Assembly (NCBI RefSeq): GCF_017562075.2
Contig: NC_054082.1
Location: 20,220,927-20,284,926, forward strand
Direction of reading: 5' to 3'
From: Anopheles merus
Taxonomy: Eukaryota; Arthropoda; Insecta; Diptera; Culicidae
Length of the DNA stretch: 64,000 nt
The position numbers were made by a program, and so were the translations under genes. Below are positions 1-10,496 of the stretch, piece by piece; position 1 is the first letter of the stretch; each line of letters opens with the position of its first letter. The notes beneath the pieces are model-generated. The model saw only the letters and a program-made list of their open reading frames with translations, ran no database searches and had not been told where the DNA came from.

Positions 1-990
1 GGGTGCCGATCATGCTCTTGCGTATATGCGTTTTTGTTGCCGTGTTGTTATTGCGCTGTCCGTACGGATTGGATAGAATGCGGTTCATTCTGGCAGTTCA
101 CGGTTAGCGAGTGCAATCGTTCCCTGTTTGCCTACATTCTTTCGTCGTTTGCTCACTTTCCGATGGTAATGTTAGCCGTTGGCTCCTATCATCGCTACTA
201 TCGTATTGGGTGCCACTAGGTGGGTGGGTGGTGGACGATACGGATGTATGTGCATGCAGAAACCCGGATGGACAGGATATTCTACAAGCTGTTAGTGGAT
301 ATTTCCTCCAGGTAATATGATACGTTCAATTGATGTATTTTTTTTTTAAATCAAAATCTGACTACGGTACAAAAACAGGAAATGTACTGTTAAGCTTTCG
401 GGGCTCGATTGTCGGACAATGAAGGGTAAAGTGATTGAACGCAATGTTCGCTGCTAAAAGAGAGAATTGGAGCAAGCGCGGGATGTAGTTAGTGAAAAAC
501 ATTCAAAAATGGTACATGCAAGCCATGCAAGTGATTGTAGGTTGATTGTGGCGTTTCGGATGTTTGCCTCGTATTCGAATGTTTTTGTTTGTAAATTGAG
601 CTCATGTGCAAATTAGAGGTATGCCAAATGATCCAGAACCGTACCGTTCAATCACTTCACGTGAAAAAATGAATGAAATGGTTCGCAAGATAAGAACGCT
701 ATGGCTCTTTAGACGCATCAAAATAAAAAAATCTTTGAAATGAGTGCAAACATGTATGATTATGCTGAAATAACGAACAAAAAAACGTGCCAACATTCGC
801 GAATTTAGAGAGAAAAAAAACAAGAAATAGTCGATTTTAAACTGTTTGTGTGAATAGCTTTCCACGGACAAATGATATATTGGTTGGGTTTGCTTTTCAT
901 GCGATCAGACCAACGGATTAATCTGTAGTTCTACCAACTTTCAAATAGTGTACCGGTTAACAGACTTTACAGGTATAACTGTGTGATTTT
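1..990. other. Non-coding flank, nothing recognised
   Basis: I see no gene, exon chain, RNA gene or transposon here. Open frames are short (under 90 codons) and have no recognisable domain. Composition shifts from mixed to AT-rich toward the polypyrimidine tract that follows. Confidence 0.5.
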
Positions 991-1296
991 TATTCTTCTT
1001 CTTATTCTTCTTATTCGTCTTCTTCTTCTTCTTCTCCTTCTTTTCTTCTTCTTCTTCTTCTTCTTCTTCTTCTTCTTCTTCTTTTTCTTCTTCTTCTTCT
1101 TCTTCTTCTTCTTCTTCGTCTTCTTCTTCTCCTTCTTCTTTTCTTCTTTTTCTTCTTCTTCTTTTTCTTCTTCTTCTTCTTTCTTTTTCCTTTTTCTTCT
1201 TCTTCCCCTTGTTCTTATTCCTCTTCTTCATCTTTTTCTTCTTCCTCTTCTTCATCTTTTTCTTCTTCTTCTTTTACTTTCTCTTGTTCTTCTCAT
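991..1296. repeat. Imperfect (CTT)n polypyrimidine tract
   Basis: About 300 bases of almost pure pyrimidine on the plus strand, mostly CTT triplets with interruptions such as CTCCTT, TTTTTC and CCCC. Because it is a triplet repeat it gives long artificial reading frames: phenylalanine/leucine/serine-rich on plus and lysine/glutamate-rich on minus. These should not be read as genes. Long mirror-like purine/pyrimidine tracts can form intramolecular triplexes; that is general knowledge and is not shown here. Confidence 0.95.
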
Positions 1297-3130
1297 ATTA
1301 ATTTATCATTTCGTAAATTATTAAATAATAAACGTACATCTCAAGTTTGCGTTTGCGTTTCCATTTCATTATGTAATGCAGTTATTTGTCATAACTTTTC
1401 CAGACTGATTTTCTTTTTTTTTTCGAATATCTTTCCGAATCTTTGTTCCATTTTTTGTTACTATAAACTATTATAAAACAATTAATCTGTAATTGAATTG
1501 TGAGTAAAATGCATCGGAAACTTGAATTTCTAAATATTATCATTACAAACAAGTAAGTAACTAAGTAAGTAAGTACTCTTCGAACACCATCCCGTCCCTT
1601 CATATTCTTATGATTTTTTAGCGAAGCAGTTGCATTTTACGTAATAAAGTTGAAGGCAAACGAAAAAAAAAAAGAATAAAAAATCAACCATCGAAAGTCA
1701 TAATCCATTAGTTATTGAAAAAGTTAGACCAATGTGTGTTTTGCTGAACTCTTCTACCGGCATCGCACAATCGGTCCCCTTTGCGTCCCTGCTTGCCCGG
1801 GACCGTTTGCAGCTTTGGATTTCGATGGCCAGCGTTCGAACACGCGGCACGATTTACGTTCCCTGCTATCGCCGGTATCTGCTATAGTAGCCTGGCTGCA
1901 CACACCCCGTGCGTGTTTTCTTTCGGTTCGTTCTTTGCCTTCCGCCCAAACAGAGAGTGAGTGCCCCGGTGCGGGAGAACAGGCACAGCATTCAGCATGG
2001 ACCGTTTCTTATCTGCCCCTGCTGGTCGGCCCACCGATCGCTTGTGGCGTTCTGGCCTAGCAACGAAAGAAAGTGCCCTCTGTCCTTGCAAATCCGGCCC
2101 AGTAAGGAGGGGATGGCGTTTTCTTTTTCGGTTTGTTTATTTTCTTTCTTTTTGTTCTTCCGTGCGGATTACCTCTACAGCACCCACGCGCGGGCAAGTG
2201 ACAATCCGTACGATGGAAAGTTGATATCAGCAGGCGGAAGGGACGGTGAACAGTGTCCACTGAATGTGGCGAACTTGGCGTGGGTTGGCAACGAACGATG
2301 CGCCAATACAAAGGGAGGTGGGGGAGCGAGGTATGGGACCGTTTACCCGATTCGCAATGGCCATGGTGACGCTTCCGCAAACGTATATTAGCTATTGTCA
2401 ATGGGCAGAAACGGATTATCGAATGTTTAACTGGAATGTTGCTGCTTCTATCTTCGGGTGCTTCGGGTTATCCTTCCCCTTTGCAAGTGTGCGCATTGGA
2501 TTTTGCGCCAATAGCAGCGGGATACATCTCTGGCACACGCTCGGGCCGTTGGATGCGGGAAGCGGAAAAGTCAGCAATCGAATTATTGCGGAAGAAATGT
2601 TGCTGATGTTTGCTGATGTTGCGCGGTGTGACTGTGGAAAGCACCGAGCGCCCGGTTGGTGGGCTGGGCGAGTGTGATTATGGAATTGATTATTTTGTTT
2701 GGAATTCCTATTGATTTCGTAAGTCCCATTATTGATGGACATTTGCTGGTGGGGCTCTCACGGCTGGCGGTGAACTATTGTGGCAGCGTTAGAAGCGTCT
2801 TGTAGGTTAAGCTTTATTGTGATAAGCAATGCTTGGATTTGATGTAGAATAATTCGTGTTTTTTTCATATTCTTAGTTCGATTGGCTCGGCTAGAAAGCT
2901 GTGCTAAATTGAACTTATTAATGGGTGAATCGAAAGTATGCAGTAAATGCAGGGAAATAAATACATTAGGAGACGCGTGAAGCGAGTAAAATGTGTATCA
3001 ATTCAATGCGATGAAATGCGAGTGAGTGAATCTGTTTGGGGAATTAGATACATAGCAATTCGCTTTTCGAGTTGAGACGCTTGACGCGCGTGTGTGATGC
3101 TTACGATGGACTACCTACTTGGTGACTATT
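1297..3130. other. Non-coding region, no gene supported
   Basis: A GC-richer stretch at about 1730-2680 has several open frames of 100-160 codons on both strands. They overlap each other, start at non-ATG codons in some cases, and show no domain, signal peptide or splice structure I recognise. A short TAAG-type microsatellite lies at 1550-1577. I see nothing else. Confidence 0.5.
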
Positions 3131-3137
3131 TTGTGGT

Positions 3138-3680
3138 GTGACTAAAAAATGTGTGAAAAATCAGTTCACCTCAAAGAACCTGTCGCGACGGACGAAGCTG
3201 GGACTATATAGTATCCATATAGTACCGGTACTCACATACGCCTCTGAGACATGGACACTGTCCAAATCTGACGAAACCCTCTTAGCCGCGTTGGAGAGGA
3301 AGATGCTCAGAAGGATACTTGGCCCCGTATGTGTGGAAGGACAATGGAGCAGCCACTGTAATGAAGAGCTATACGTGATGTACGGCGACCTAACTGTCGT
3401 GCAGCGTATCAAGCTCGCCAGGCTGCGGTGGGCTGGCCATGTTGGACGTATGGAAACGGACGACCCAGCCCGAAAAGGCTTTTTAGGCCGTCCACAAGGA
3501 CAGAGGAGGCGTGGCGTGGCTCAAATTGAGGTGGCAAGATGGCGTGGAGGCGTCCGCCATTAAGGCCGGGATAACGGACTGGCAGACGAAGGCGCGAGAC
3601 CGTGAGCGGTTTCGGACACTCCTGAGGCAGGCCAAGACCGCAAAGCGGTTGTAGCGCCGGATAAGTAAGTAAGTAAACGT
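3138..3680 (+). pseudogene. 5'-truncated non-LTR retrotransposon tail (RTE-like RT C-terminus)
   Basis: The plus-strand frame from about 3138 encodes a stretch typical of the region C-terminal to the reverse transcriptase in insect non-LTR elements: the string PVLTYASETWTL, then LERKMLRRILGP, then RLRWAGHVGRM, then GRPQGQRRRG. Near 3520 the frame shifts. The continuation in another frame reads LRWQDGVEASAIKAGITDW followed by DRERFRTLLRQAKTAKRL and a stop at about 3654. The insertion ends in a GTAA microsatellite (TAAGTAAGTAAG, 3664-3675), as is common for RTE-type tails. The catalytic part is missing and the frame is broken, so this is a dead 5'-truncated copy. The clade assignment (RTE-like) is an inference from the pattern of this tail. 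Confidence 0.8.
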
Positions 3681-4160
3681 CCAATAGTTCTTGGCAATAA
3701 TGATGGAAAACTTTGTAAGCTTAGTAAGAATAAACAATAAGGGTAAGGTTAGAAGAATAAGATGGAGATAAACAAGAGTAAAAAGAAGAAAAATTGTGAT
3801 TAAAAAGAAATTACGCAGTAAAACAAAAGTAAAACAAACAGTGACTAATGTTGTTAATGATTGAGTAGCTTTGATAGACTTTTTTAGAACTGGCTTTTGT
3901 AGGATTTATTGCACAGTTTAAAACTTAGTCTATTCTTTCTGCTTTATATTTTGCTACGGACAATTTTCGATGGCGCCCCGATCCTCGATCAGCTGATCTG
4001 CTTGACCCTATTTGACCCTACTTAACGGCTTGAGCCGATCTTAGCTAGTTTGCCCTAAGCTCGGCCAGCTAGTTGTCTCATATTTGCGGATATCGTTTTG
4101 TCCTTATCTAACAGGTGCCGCCATCTAGTGTTTTTAGTTCCAACTATTCAAGCTATCGTA

Positions 4161-4529
4161 TACAGGTGGTCCCCGAGATACACGGTACCTCTTATGCGCG
4201 GATTCGGAGATACGCGGTTTTCCAAATTTGACAGTTCCTTGAGCAAATTGTACTGATTTGACACATCCATTGTGAAATACTAAATAATTTCCGTATTGAT
4301 CAAATGTGAAATACCATTTCAAAAGGTTTAAAACCTTTTCAATTCAGTAGAAACATATCAAACAATTAATTTGGTGACTAAAACCACCCCCTACTTGCAA
4401 AATTGCACGAAAATTTGGGATATTTTGGCTGGAAATCACGAGATTCGACTTACGCGGAAATTCGAGATACGCGGTATTTTGCGGCCGTTTTCGGTTCCCA
4501 TTAACCGTGTATCTCGGGGGCCGCCTGTA
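4161..4529. mobile_element. Short TA-flanked MITE
   Basis: A 369-bp element with terminal inverted repeats. The left end is TACAGGTGGTCCCCGAGATA and the right end, read on the minus strand, is TACAGGCGGCCCCCGAGATA; both are followed by CACGGT. The terminal TA dinucleotides fit the TA target duplication of Tc1/mariner-type elements. There is no coding capacity inside. The same TIR family (TACAGG, then CCC, then GAG and TAC) bounds the next element at 4633-6209. Confidence 0.85.
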
Positions 4530-4762
4530 CAGCTTGATGTTTTGTAAACAATCGCCTGTCAAAATGCACGAGGTCGTTATCGGGCCAACAGTCACAGATA
4601 ACCGATATGATTCACATTGTAACGAAACATAATACAGGTGTCCCGCGAGATACGACTGTATTTGGGACCGAAAAAAAGACCCAACGCAAGGCGTAAGTCG
4701 AAAAAGTCGTATGTCGAATATCTGTCAATGTAATGTTTATAACCGAAGTTGAAGAGTCGAAA

Positions 4763-5947
4763 CCCAAGTAGCACAATCCCGTTAAGAAACCGTTAAAAGT
4801 ATGCCTAAAAGTATTACTTTTAGCTTTCCATACAGCAGTAATTTTAGGGCTTACAACACTGCGTAACGCTTTCCTGGCTTCGTCAATGCTTCGTTAAAAA
4901 TTAAAATTTTGCCGGTATTTTTAACGAAAAATATCAAACTCAACGAACAAATCGACAGAGATGGCTGTATTGCTCTTTCTCATTCTATATGCATTTTCTA
5001 GATCTTCGTTAAGTTACAACAGAAGGTGTTAATATTTCTTGGAATAAATGCATAAATTCACCACAAATACTTTTATTCGACATTTCATCGTTTTGTCACT
5101 GCATATTGTCACTTTATCACATAAGTTTCTTTCATTCCATGGGTTTCTTCCATTATATTAGCATGGAGGTCAGCTGCAGCCGTGGACGAAAAACTGATGT
5201 CCAAACGCTATCCACATCCAATATGCTGCGGAATATAAAACTTATGTAGCTCGTGTGAAGATAATGGTAATATCGATACACTGACCTGTTATAAAATCAT
5301 GATGACACACAAATTAAACATTAGTTGATAGAAATTGTCGCAGACGCTTGGTTTTGTTGCCATCTACACAAAAGCTACACACACGAAGCTTGACGAACTT
5401 TTTGACATAAGAAATGGAGGCGCCATGTACGTGACCATGTACAGTATGTCTCAAAAATTATCGTCATCAAGAGCATGTTATTTTTCCCAAGAAAATATAA
5501 ATTTTTATGAAATTTTTTCTCATTTGCAAATATTGCATACACTTTATCAAACTCTTCACATATATTATTTGAACATATGAAATTTTATTTTTTATTTTTA
5601 AATTATTTTTTTATTATCACCGCAGATTCAAATAGAGGAATAAAAGAAAACACATAGTTTTCAAACAGTTAATAAATAAAATGGTTTGGTGTAAAAAAAA
5701 CGCATTATTACATACATAAGAATGAAAAATGATTTTCCGAATATTGAATAAATTGGAAATGGTGTAGATAAAATTTGAAAAACACTGTGTGTTATATTAA
5801 CCCGAATCGATAAAAACGAGTGTAACGGAATACGTCGTTATGATGTAACGCTGTCCAATGTCATATTCTCTTAAGAAACTCTATTTGATTTTTAAAAGCT
5901 TTAAAAAACTGTTAATAATCAAATAGAGTTTCTTAAGGCTACTTGGG
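4763..5947. mobile_element. Nested element with CCCAAGTAGC inverted termini
   Basis: The left end reads CCCAAGTAGCACAATCCCG and then TTAAGAAAC. The right end, on the minus strand, reads CCCAAGTAGCCTTAAGAAAC. The shared terminal motif CCCAAGTAGC and subterminal TTAAGAAAC mark a non-autonomous DNA element of about 1.2 kb inserted into the TA-type element around it. I could not define a clean target-site duplication (left flank GTCGAAA, right flank AATCTAT), so the superfamily is left open. No frame over 85 codons is present and none is recognisable. Confidence 0.65.
5870..5937. repeat. Perfect 21-bp inverted repeat, 26-nt spacer
   Basis: The left arm at 5870-5890 starts CTTAAGAAACTC and ends TTTGATT; the right arm at 5917-5937 is its exact reverse complement. 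It sits just inside the right end of the nested element and repeats the subterminal TTAAGAAAC motif, so it is probably part of that element's terminal structure. Confidence 0.9.
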
Positions 5948-6209
5948 AATCTATTATATCGTGTTTTTTATTTGAAATAATGTTCGATAATGTATTAATT
6001 TTACACAAAAAGTCGCTTACACGATATAGATATTCAATATCGGGTAGTTGTGGAATCTTTGGAAATGTGTGTGTAACGGTTATCAGCTCAGAAATTCAAA
6101 AATATACATCAATTTCTTCTCGATGACAACTTTTCAATGTCAAAATCAAAATCGTCGTATCTGCGAATCGTCGTAACTCGAGAGGGTCGTAACTCGGGGG
6201 ACGCCTGTA

Positions 6210-7600
6210 ATCGTAATGAAAGAAGCCGAATATAACTGAATGCAGTTTAAGCTTAAACTGTTTCCCCATTTTATAATATTCAGTAATAGGCAACGCAATT
6301 TAGCAGCAATGTGTGATTAACAGATTTTCCTGCCAATTCGCCGTGCACCATTAGCGAACAATGATACGCTTCGGGATATTCAAGGGGCTTCAAACAGCCT
6401 TGTTCTTGCCTTCGTTGCATTTTCCGATTACCCATTCCGCCTCACCATCCACGCCAGTGGATGTGTAATAAAAAGCGCTCCATTCATAAAGTTGCCTGCC
6501 GCGTGCTTCAATGCTTCACACTACCATCAGCCAACCGGTGGCAGTGGTACGCCATTCATTCCCGGAACATGTTCGCGTTTTATTTTCCTTGTTCTTGTCG
6601 TTGCTGCTGCTGGTGCTGGTGGTGCTAAAACTCTTTCCGGAAAATCACTTCCCCTTGAAAGGCCCAACGCAATGGAGAATGTGTCAATGCCACCATTAGC
6701 ACCCACATTCGGGGCGGATGGCGATGCTTTTGTGAATCGCGTGCTGGAACGGCACGGCACACGGGCTAAAGCCCCGGCCCGTTTGCAAGATATGATTGGT
6801 TGAAGTTGATTCAAGCGTTCATAAAATATTTATCTCTAATCAATTTAATAGATTAAAACATTACGACCGTCCCACAATCCTCTTGCTCCATCAGCAGTTG
6901 TCTCTCCCCCCTCCCCCCACTGTCCCGATAGACGGGCACGATCAGCCGTAACAGTAAATCACATTAATAGTCTCTGTCGTTTTTTTTTCTTCCGTCAATC
7001 GGTTCGGATCGGTTTTTGGGTTGGGCCGCACGCGCTCTGTTCCGTTTTGCAGTGGCGCATTATCTGGAAAGTTGTTAATTTTTAGTGGGGCATTGCAAGG
7101 TTATACCCTCCATAGGGTGGGAGGCCGGGGGCAGGCAAAACACCCCGGAAACAAAACGCATGAAATTCCAGTCACGATGGCACGGAGGATTATGGCTGTT
7201 TTGAGATTATGCGCTCGAGCTCGAGGAGGGGTGGTTTTTTGGAGGGCCCCAGTAGGAAAAGAAGGGAACGAGACAGCTAGCGGCGAGCGAAATGGTTGTC
7301 ACCCGAATGCCAATTTTTGCTCTTCTCAATGGCAAAGCTTCACAAAAGGGTCGGAGGCTGTGAAGTTTTGGGCACAGAAACGGTTATGTCTTACTTTTGC
7401 TGCAAGGTGTAATTGATTTTTAGTTAATCTTTCGATTGGCAGCTTGGCATGGACTGGCAGGATGGTTCGGAGGCGGGGAAGATCGGTCGTTTCGTTGTAG
7501 TAAAATTTAATTACACCGGTAATGCTTCATTTAGGATACCGCTGAAAGCTATTATCACTGTCACTTATCGGTGGCGATAACTTTCTACTACCGTTGCTGC
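6210..7600. other. Non-coding interval, no gene supported
   Basis: This is the region downstream (3') of the minus-strand XKR gene. Open frames of 95-131 codons at 6492-6814 and 7021-7416 lack a convincing ATG start or any domain, and they overlap frames on the other strand. I see no RNA gene or transposon ends. Confidence 0.5.
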
Positions 7601-7607
7601 ACAATTG

Positions 7608-7613
7608 TTTATT
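7608..7613 (-). promoter_or_regulatory. Candidate polyA signal for the XKR gene
   Basis: AATAAA on the minus strand, about 195 bases after the TAG stop of the XKR-type gene. It is the first canonical hexamer I find downstream of that stop. The intervening 3' UTR would contain a short CA/GT run at 7735-7752. Placement is plausible but unproven. Confidence 0.5.
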
Positions 7614-7806
7614 GCTGGGCGTCTTACGTTAGTAAACAAAATGGGTTACAAAAATTAAAGCACTAGGAAATAGTTGTAATAGATCGCAAAGTTAATACAT
7701 CGGTTTAAATAAATATCTCTATTGACCTAAAATCACACACACACACACACAAACTGGCTTACCCTAGAGAGCAACCTTTGGGACGCACACTCAACAGACC
7801 CCACCA

Positions 7807-9783
7807 CTAGTCCTCATTGACGAACAAAACCTTATCCTTGGGGCGCAGAAACGCGTAATAGAACAGGAAGCACAGCACGCTCAACGATCCGCTCGCCACG
7901 ATCGTGTGGTGCAGGAAGTAAAACCACCAGGACTCGAACGCACCCAAGTTGTACCACAGCACCAGCGAGGCCACATTTTCGGCCAGCACCAGCGCAATGT
8001 ACCCGACGTACCACCAGCGCACGTGCACGAACCGTATCTTAAACTCGAGCAGCGAAAACACGTACATGTAGGCGAGAAACAGGTAGAAGAAGTAGCGCTC
8101 GAGCTTTTCGTGCAGCCGCACCTCGTACACGATGCAGGCGATCATCAGCAGATAGTGGTTGGCCACCAGCATCCAGAAGTACAGTGGGAAAAACACGTAG
8201 AACGTGGACAGCGCCAGCATGCGCATCAGCAGAAACATTACCCAGCCGAGAAACAGTACCGCCTTGCCTACCACGTCGTCCTGCTCGAGCCCCACGATCG
8301 TTTGGCGCCGGGAGGGTAGCGATACTGCATCTCCATCCGTCTGATCGTCCGTCCCTTGGGCCTTCCGGCTTCCCTCCCTGGGATTCGCATGGTCAAACAT
8401 GCCCTCGGGCAGGCGGGGCACCTTCTCCTTTATGAACGCTTCCGCATTGAAGAGCAGCATGTGGCGGAAGACGGACACGCGGTGAAACATACCGGCCGCC
8501 GCTTCCGGTGTTGGTGGGGCCGGCCGCTTCGGTACCGCATCGAACCCGTCCGGCTTGAGGTACTCGTCGTCACTGTCGTCGGTAGCGTACCCGGGGACGT
8601 CGTCCGCGCTGCGCAGATAATGGTCCATCGCTTGCAGCTCCTCGACCGTGTCCCGCAGCTTGAAGCTAACGCTACGCCCCGTTGGTCGAGCCTTTGAGCC
8701 ACCGCGATCCACCGTGTCCGGCGGCCCGCTAAACTCCTGCAGCTTATCATCGTCCGTGAAGTTGACGTACGGATCCTGGTGCGCTTTCGACTGCTGCCGA
8801 TCGAAGTTGAACGCACCGACGTTGAGCGTTTTCCGGGGACTTTGCCCGGCGGTCGGCACCGCCACGCGCTCATTTGCCGTCGATTCACGCTCCCCTTCGC
8901 TGCCGTAGCGCGAGTAGAAGTTGCGCATAATGTTCGGCACGATGGGATCCGCTTCCGGCGCTATAGACGGTGTGGCAAGCGCCGACACGGCCGTGCTCGT
9001 CGATCGTAGCAGCTGCTTGCGGCGTTGCGTTGCCTGCTCGGGCGTGCTCCACGGATAGCAGCGGCCAACGATCTTCTGGCTTTCGAAGCGCTGATAGCCG
9101 GTAATGATGGTGGCCATCGTGAGGAAGGAGCAGACGACGCTGATCACCTGCACCGTGACCGTGTCGTAGTTGCGGAACGTGCCGTCCCGCAGCAGGATGT
9201 ACAGCTGCAGCATCATCTGGGGGGCGGCCTGCAGGAACGCCTGCAGAAAGTGGTACAGCTCGCAGGGAGACGTTTCCGTTATCTTGGCGACGGCTTGCGC
9301 ACGGCCGTAGGAGCCCTTGTCGTGGAACAGGGCTTCGACGCTCCAGAAAATGCGTCGGCTGAAACTGAAGGGAGAGAGTGCGAATGGGTGTGTTTGACGA
9401 TGTGAATCATCGCGCTGAGGGGGGGGGGGGGCTTACCGGTAGAGAGCGGCGAGCGGAAAGAACACAAGTATCGCGATCTGGTTGAACAGGAAGCGACCCG
9501 TACGTTCGTCACACCCAATGCGTTCCGGCCACCGTTCCGGGGTGGATACGATGGAGCAGAAGCACACCACGGCCGGGAGCCAGATAAGGGTGAGCGTGAA
9601 CCATGCCCACGTCGGAGCGCCGTTGCGGAAGTGCTCCACCGTGATCAGTATGTCCGCCGTCGTCAGCACAATGTACAGCATCAGCTCGAAGATCACCGGC
9701 ACCAGGAAGGTGGCCACTATTTGGGTGCGCGTCTTGACCGGGTAGCCGAGCACGGATCGTGGCACACCATCGAGGGCGTCCAT
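7807..9783 (-). CDS. XK-related (XKR) family membrane protein, two coding exons
   Basis: Coding segments are 9783-9437 and 9364-7807 on the minus strand (347 + 1558 bases, 634 residues, TAG stop). The start is the ATG at 9783 in a GCGATGG context; the frame extends upstream only without another ATG. The donor is G|GTAAGC and the acceptor CTTCAG. Exon 1 carries hydrophobic helices at about 20-48, 58-80 and 98-114, including ADILITVEHFRNG and WLPAVVC. Exon 2 opens with SRRIFWSVEALFHDKGSYGR, then QAFLQAAPQMMLQLYILL (about 154-173), a hallmark of the XKR fold. A helix follows at 187-206, then a polar, probably disordered segment of about 260 residues (220-480), then five further helices to about 621 and a short charged tail (KVLFVNED). 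Known XKR proteins (mammalian Xkr4/8/9, worm CED-8) are plasma-membrane phospholipid scramblases activated by caspase cleavage; whether this protein scrambles lipids is inference. The central segment contains DQTD-G (456-460), a caspase-3-like site. No neighbouring gene is visible within the window. Confidence 0.9.
9365..9436 (-). other. 72-bp intron of the XKR gene with a tandem acceptor
   Basis: The intron begins GTAAGC on the minus strand and is followed at once by a run of about 14 C. Two AG acceptors lie 6 bases apart (CTTCAG ending at 9365 and TTTCAG ending at 9359). Both keep the frame, giving either R-F-S-R-R or R-R-R at the junction. I prefer the upstream one because it keeps FSRRIFW. 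Confidence 0.8.
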
Positions 9784-10490
9784 CGCGCAAACTCTCTTTT
9801 GCGGTAACTGGCTCCCCAAACGATTGACGTTAGGTCTAGCGCGCCAACGAGTGTGTGTGTGTATGTGTGCTATCGCTTTCGGTTGCGTGTAGCGTTATCG
9901 AAAAGCCTTTCGCACCCTTCTGACTCAACGGGTGACCGTGTTTGTCGCCCAGACGGTGCGATAAGCGGTTTGTTGCAGGTACTTGCTGCTGGCGTGCCTC
10001 AACGCCGTTTCAGATAACTTTGTTTTTGTACGGCGATAGTGTGAACATGGTCACGATAGTCTTTCGCGATACAGTCCATAGTAAGGTGTTCTAGGGAGCT
10101 GAATACACAAGCGGTTTTATGTTGGGCATGTGCATGTGCGATGCTTGGAAACACAGAGAGAAAGAAAGGCATTATAACCATCAGACAAGTGCTCGTGAAT
10201 GTCTTTTATTACATCTCAAAGCTATCGAAATTTGGCCATTTGCCGGGATGAATTCACAAAATATCAATTTTAAGAGTTTCAAATATATCAAATATAAGAG
10301 TTAAGAAACTAAAACTCATAAAAGTCTGAAATCATAAAACAAACATCCTCAAGACCGCGGGACACTTTCACCAATCGTCGTGAGTCAATCGCAAACTGTG
10401 GAACGTTACGTTTAAATATTGACGATACAGGGATCGGCGGACTGGTATCGCTAGACAGTAAAACTCTTTCTCGGGCATAATTTCTGTATC
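9784..10490 (-). promoter_or_regulatory. 5' region of the XKR gene, between its ATG and the satellite
   Basis: About 700 bases separate the start codon from the first recognisable satellite monomers. The interval must hold the 5' UTR and proximal promoter unless upstream non-coding exons exist beyond the array. It contains a short GT run (9851-9868). I could not identify a TATA box or a convincing initiator/DPE pair. No other gene is visible. Confidence 0.4.
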
Positions 10491-10496
10491 AGGAGC

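Larger units (their letters stand above)
4633..6209. mobile_element. TA-flanked TIR element with a nested insertion
   Basis: The left terminus is TACAGGTGTCCCGCGAGATA followed by CGAC. The right terminus on the minus strand is TACAGGCGTCCCCCGAGTTA followed by CGAC. Both ends begin with TA. The sequence just inside the left end (to about 4762) and right end (from about 5948) contains repeated TACGAC/GTCGTA motifs, while the middle (4763-5947) belongs to another element with its own inverted termini. The uninterrupted element would therefore be only about 390 bp, similar in size and TIR to the MITE at 4161-4529. No transposase frame is visible. Confidence 0.75.

Noticed and set aside
941..1324. 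Lysine/glutamate-rich and phenylalanine/leucine-rich proteins
   Set aside because: Pure products of the CTT/GAA triplet tract.
1909..2677. Overlapping frames of 160 and 137 codons
   Set aside because: No domain, no support for start or splicing, equally long frames on the opposite strand.
6492..6803. 103-codon plus-strand frame with a hydrophobic segment that looks like a signal peptide
   Set aside because: It starts at TTG, not ATG; the first in-frame ATG comes after the hydrophobic part. No domain and no splice partner.
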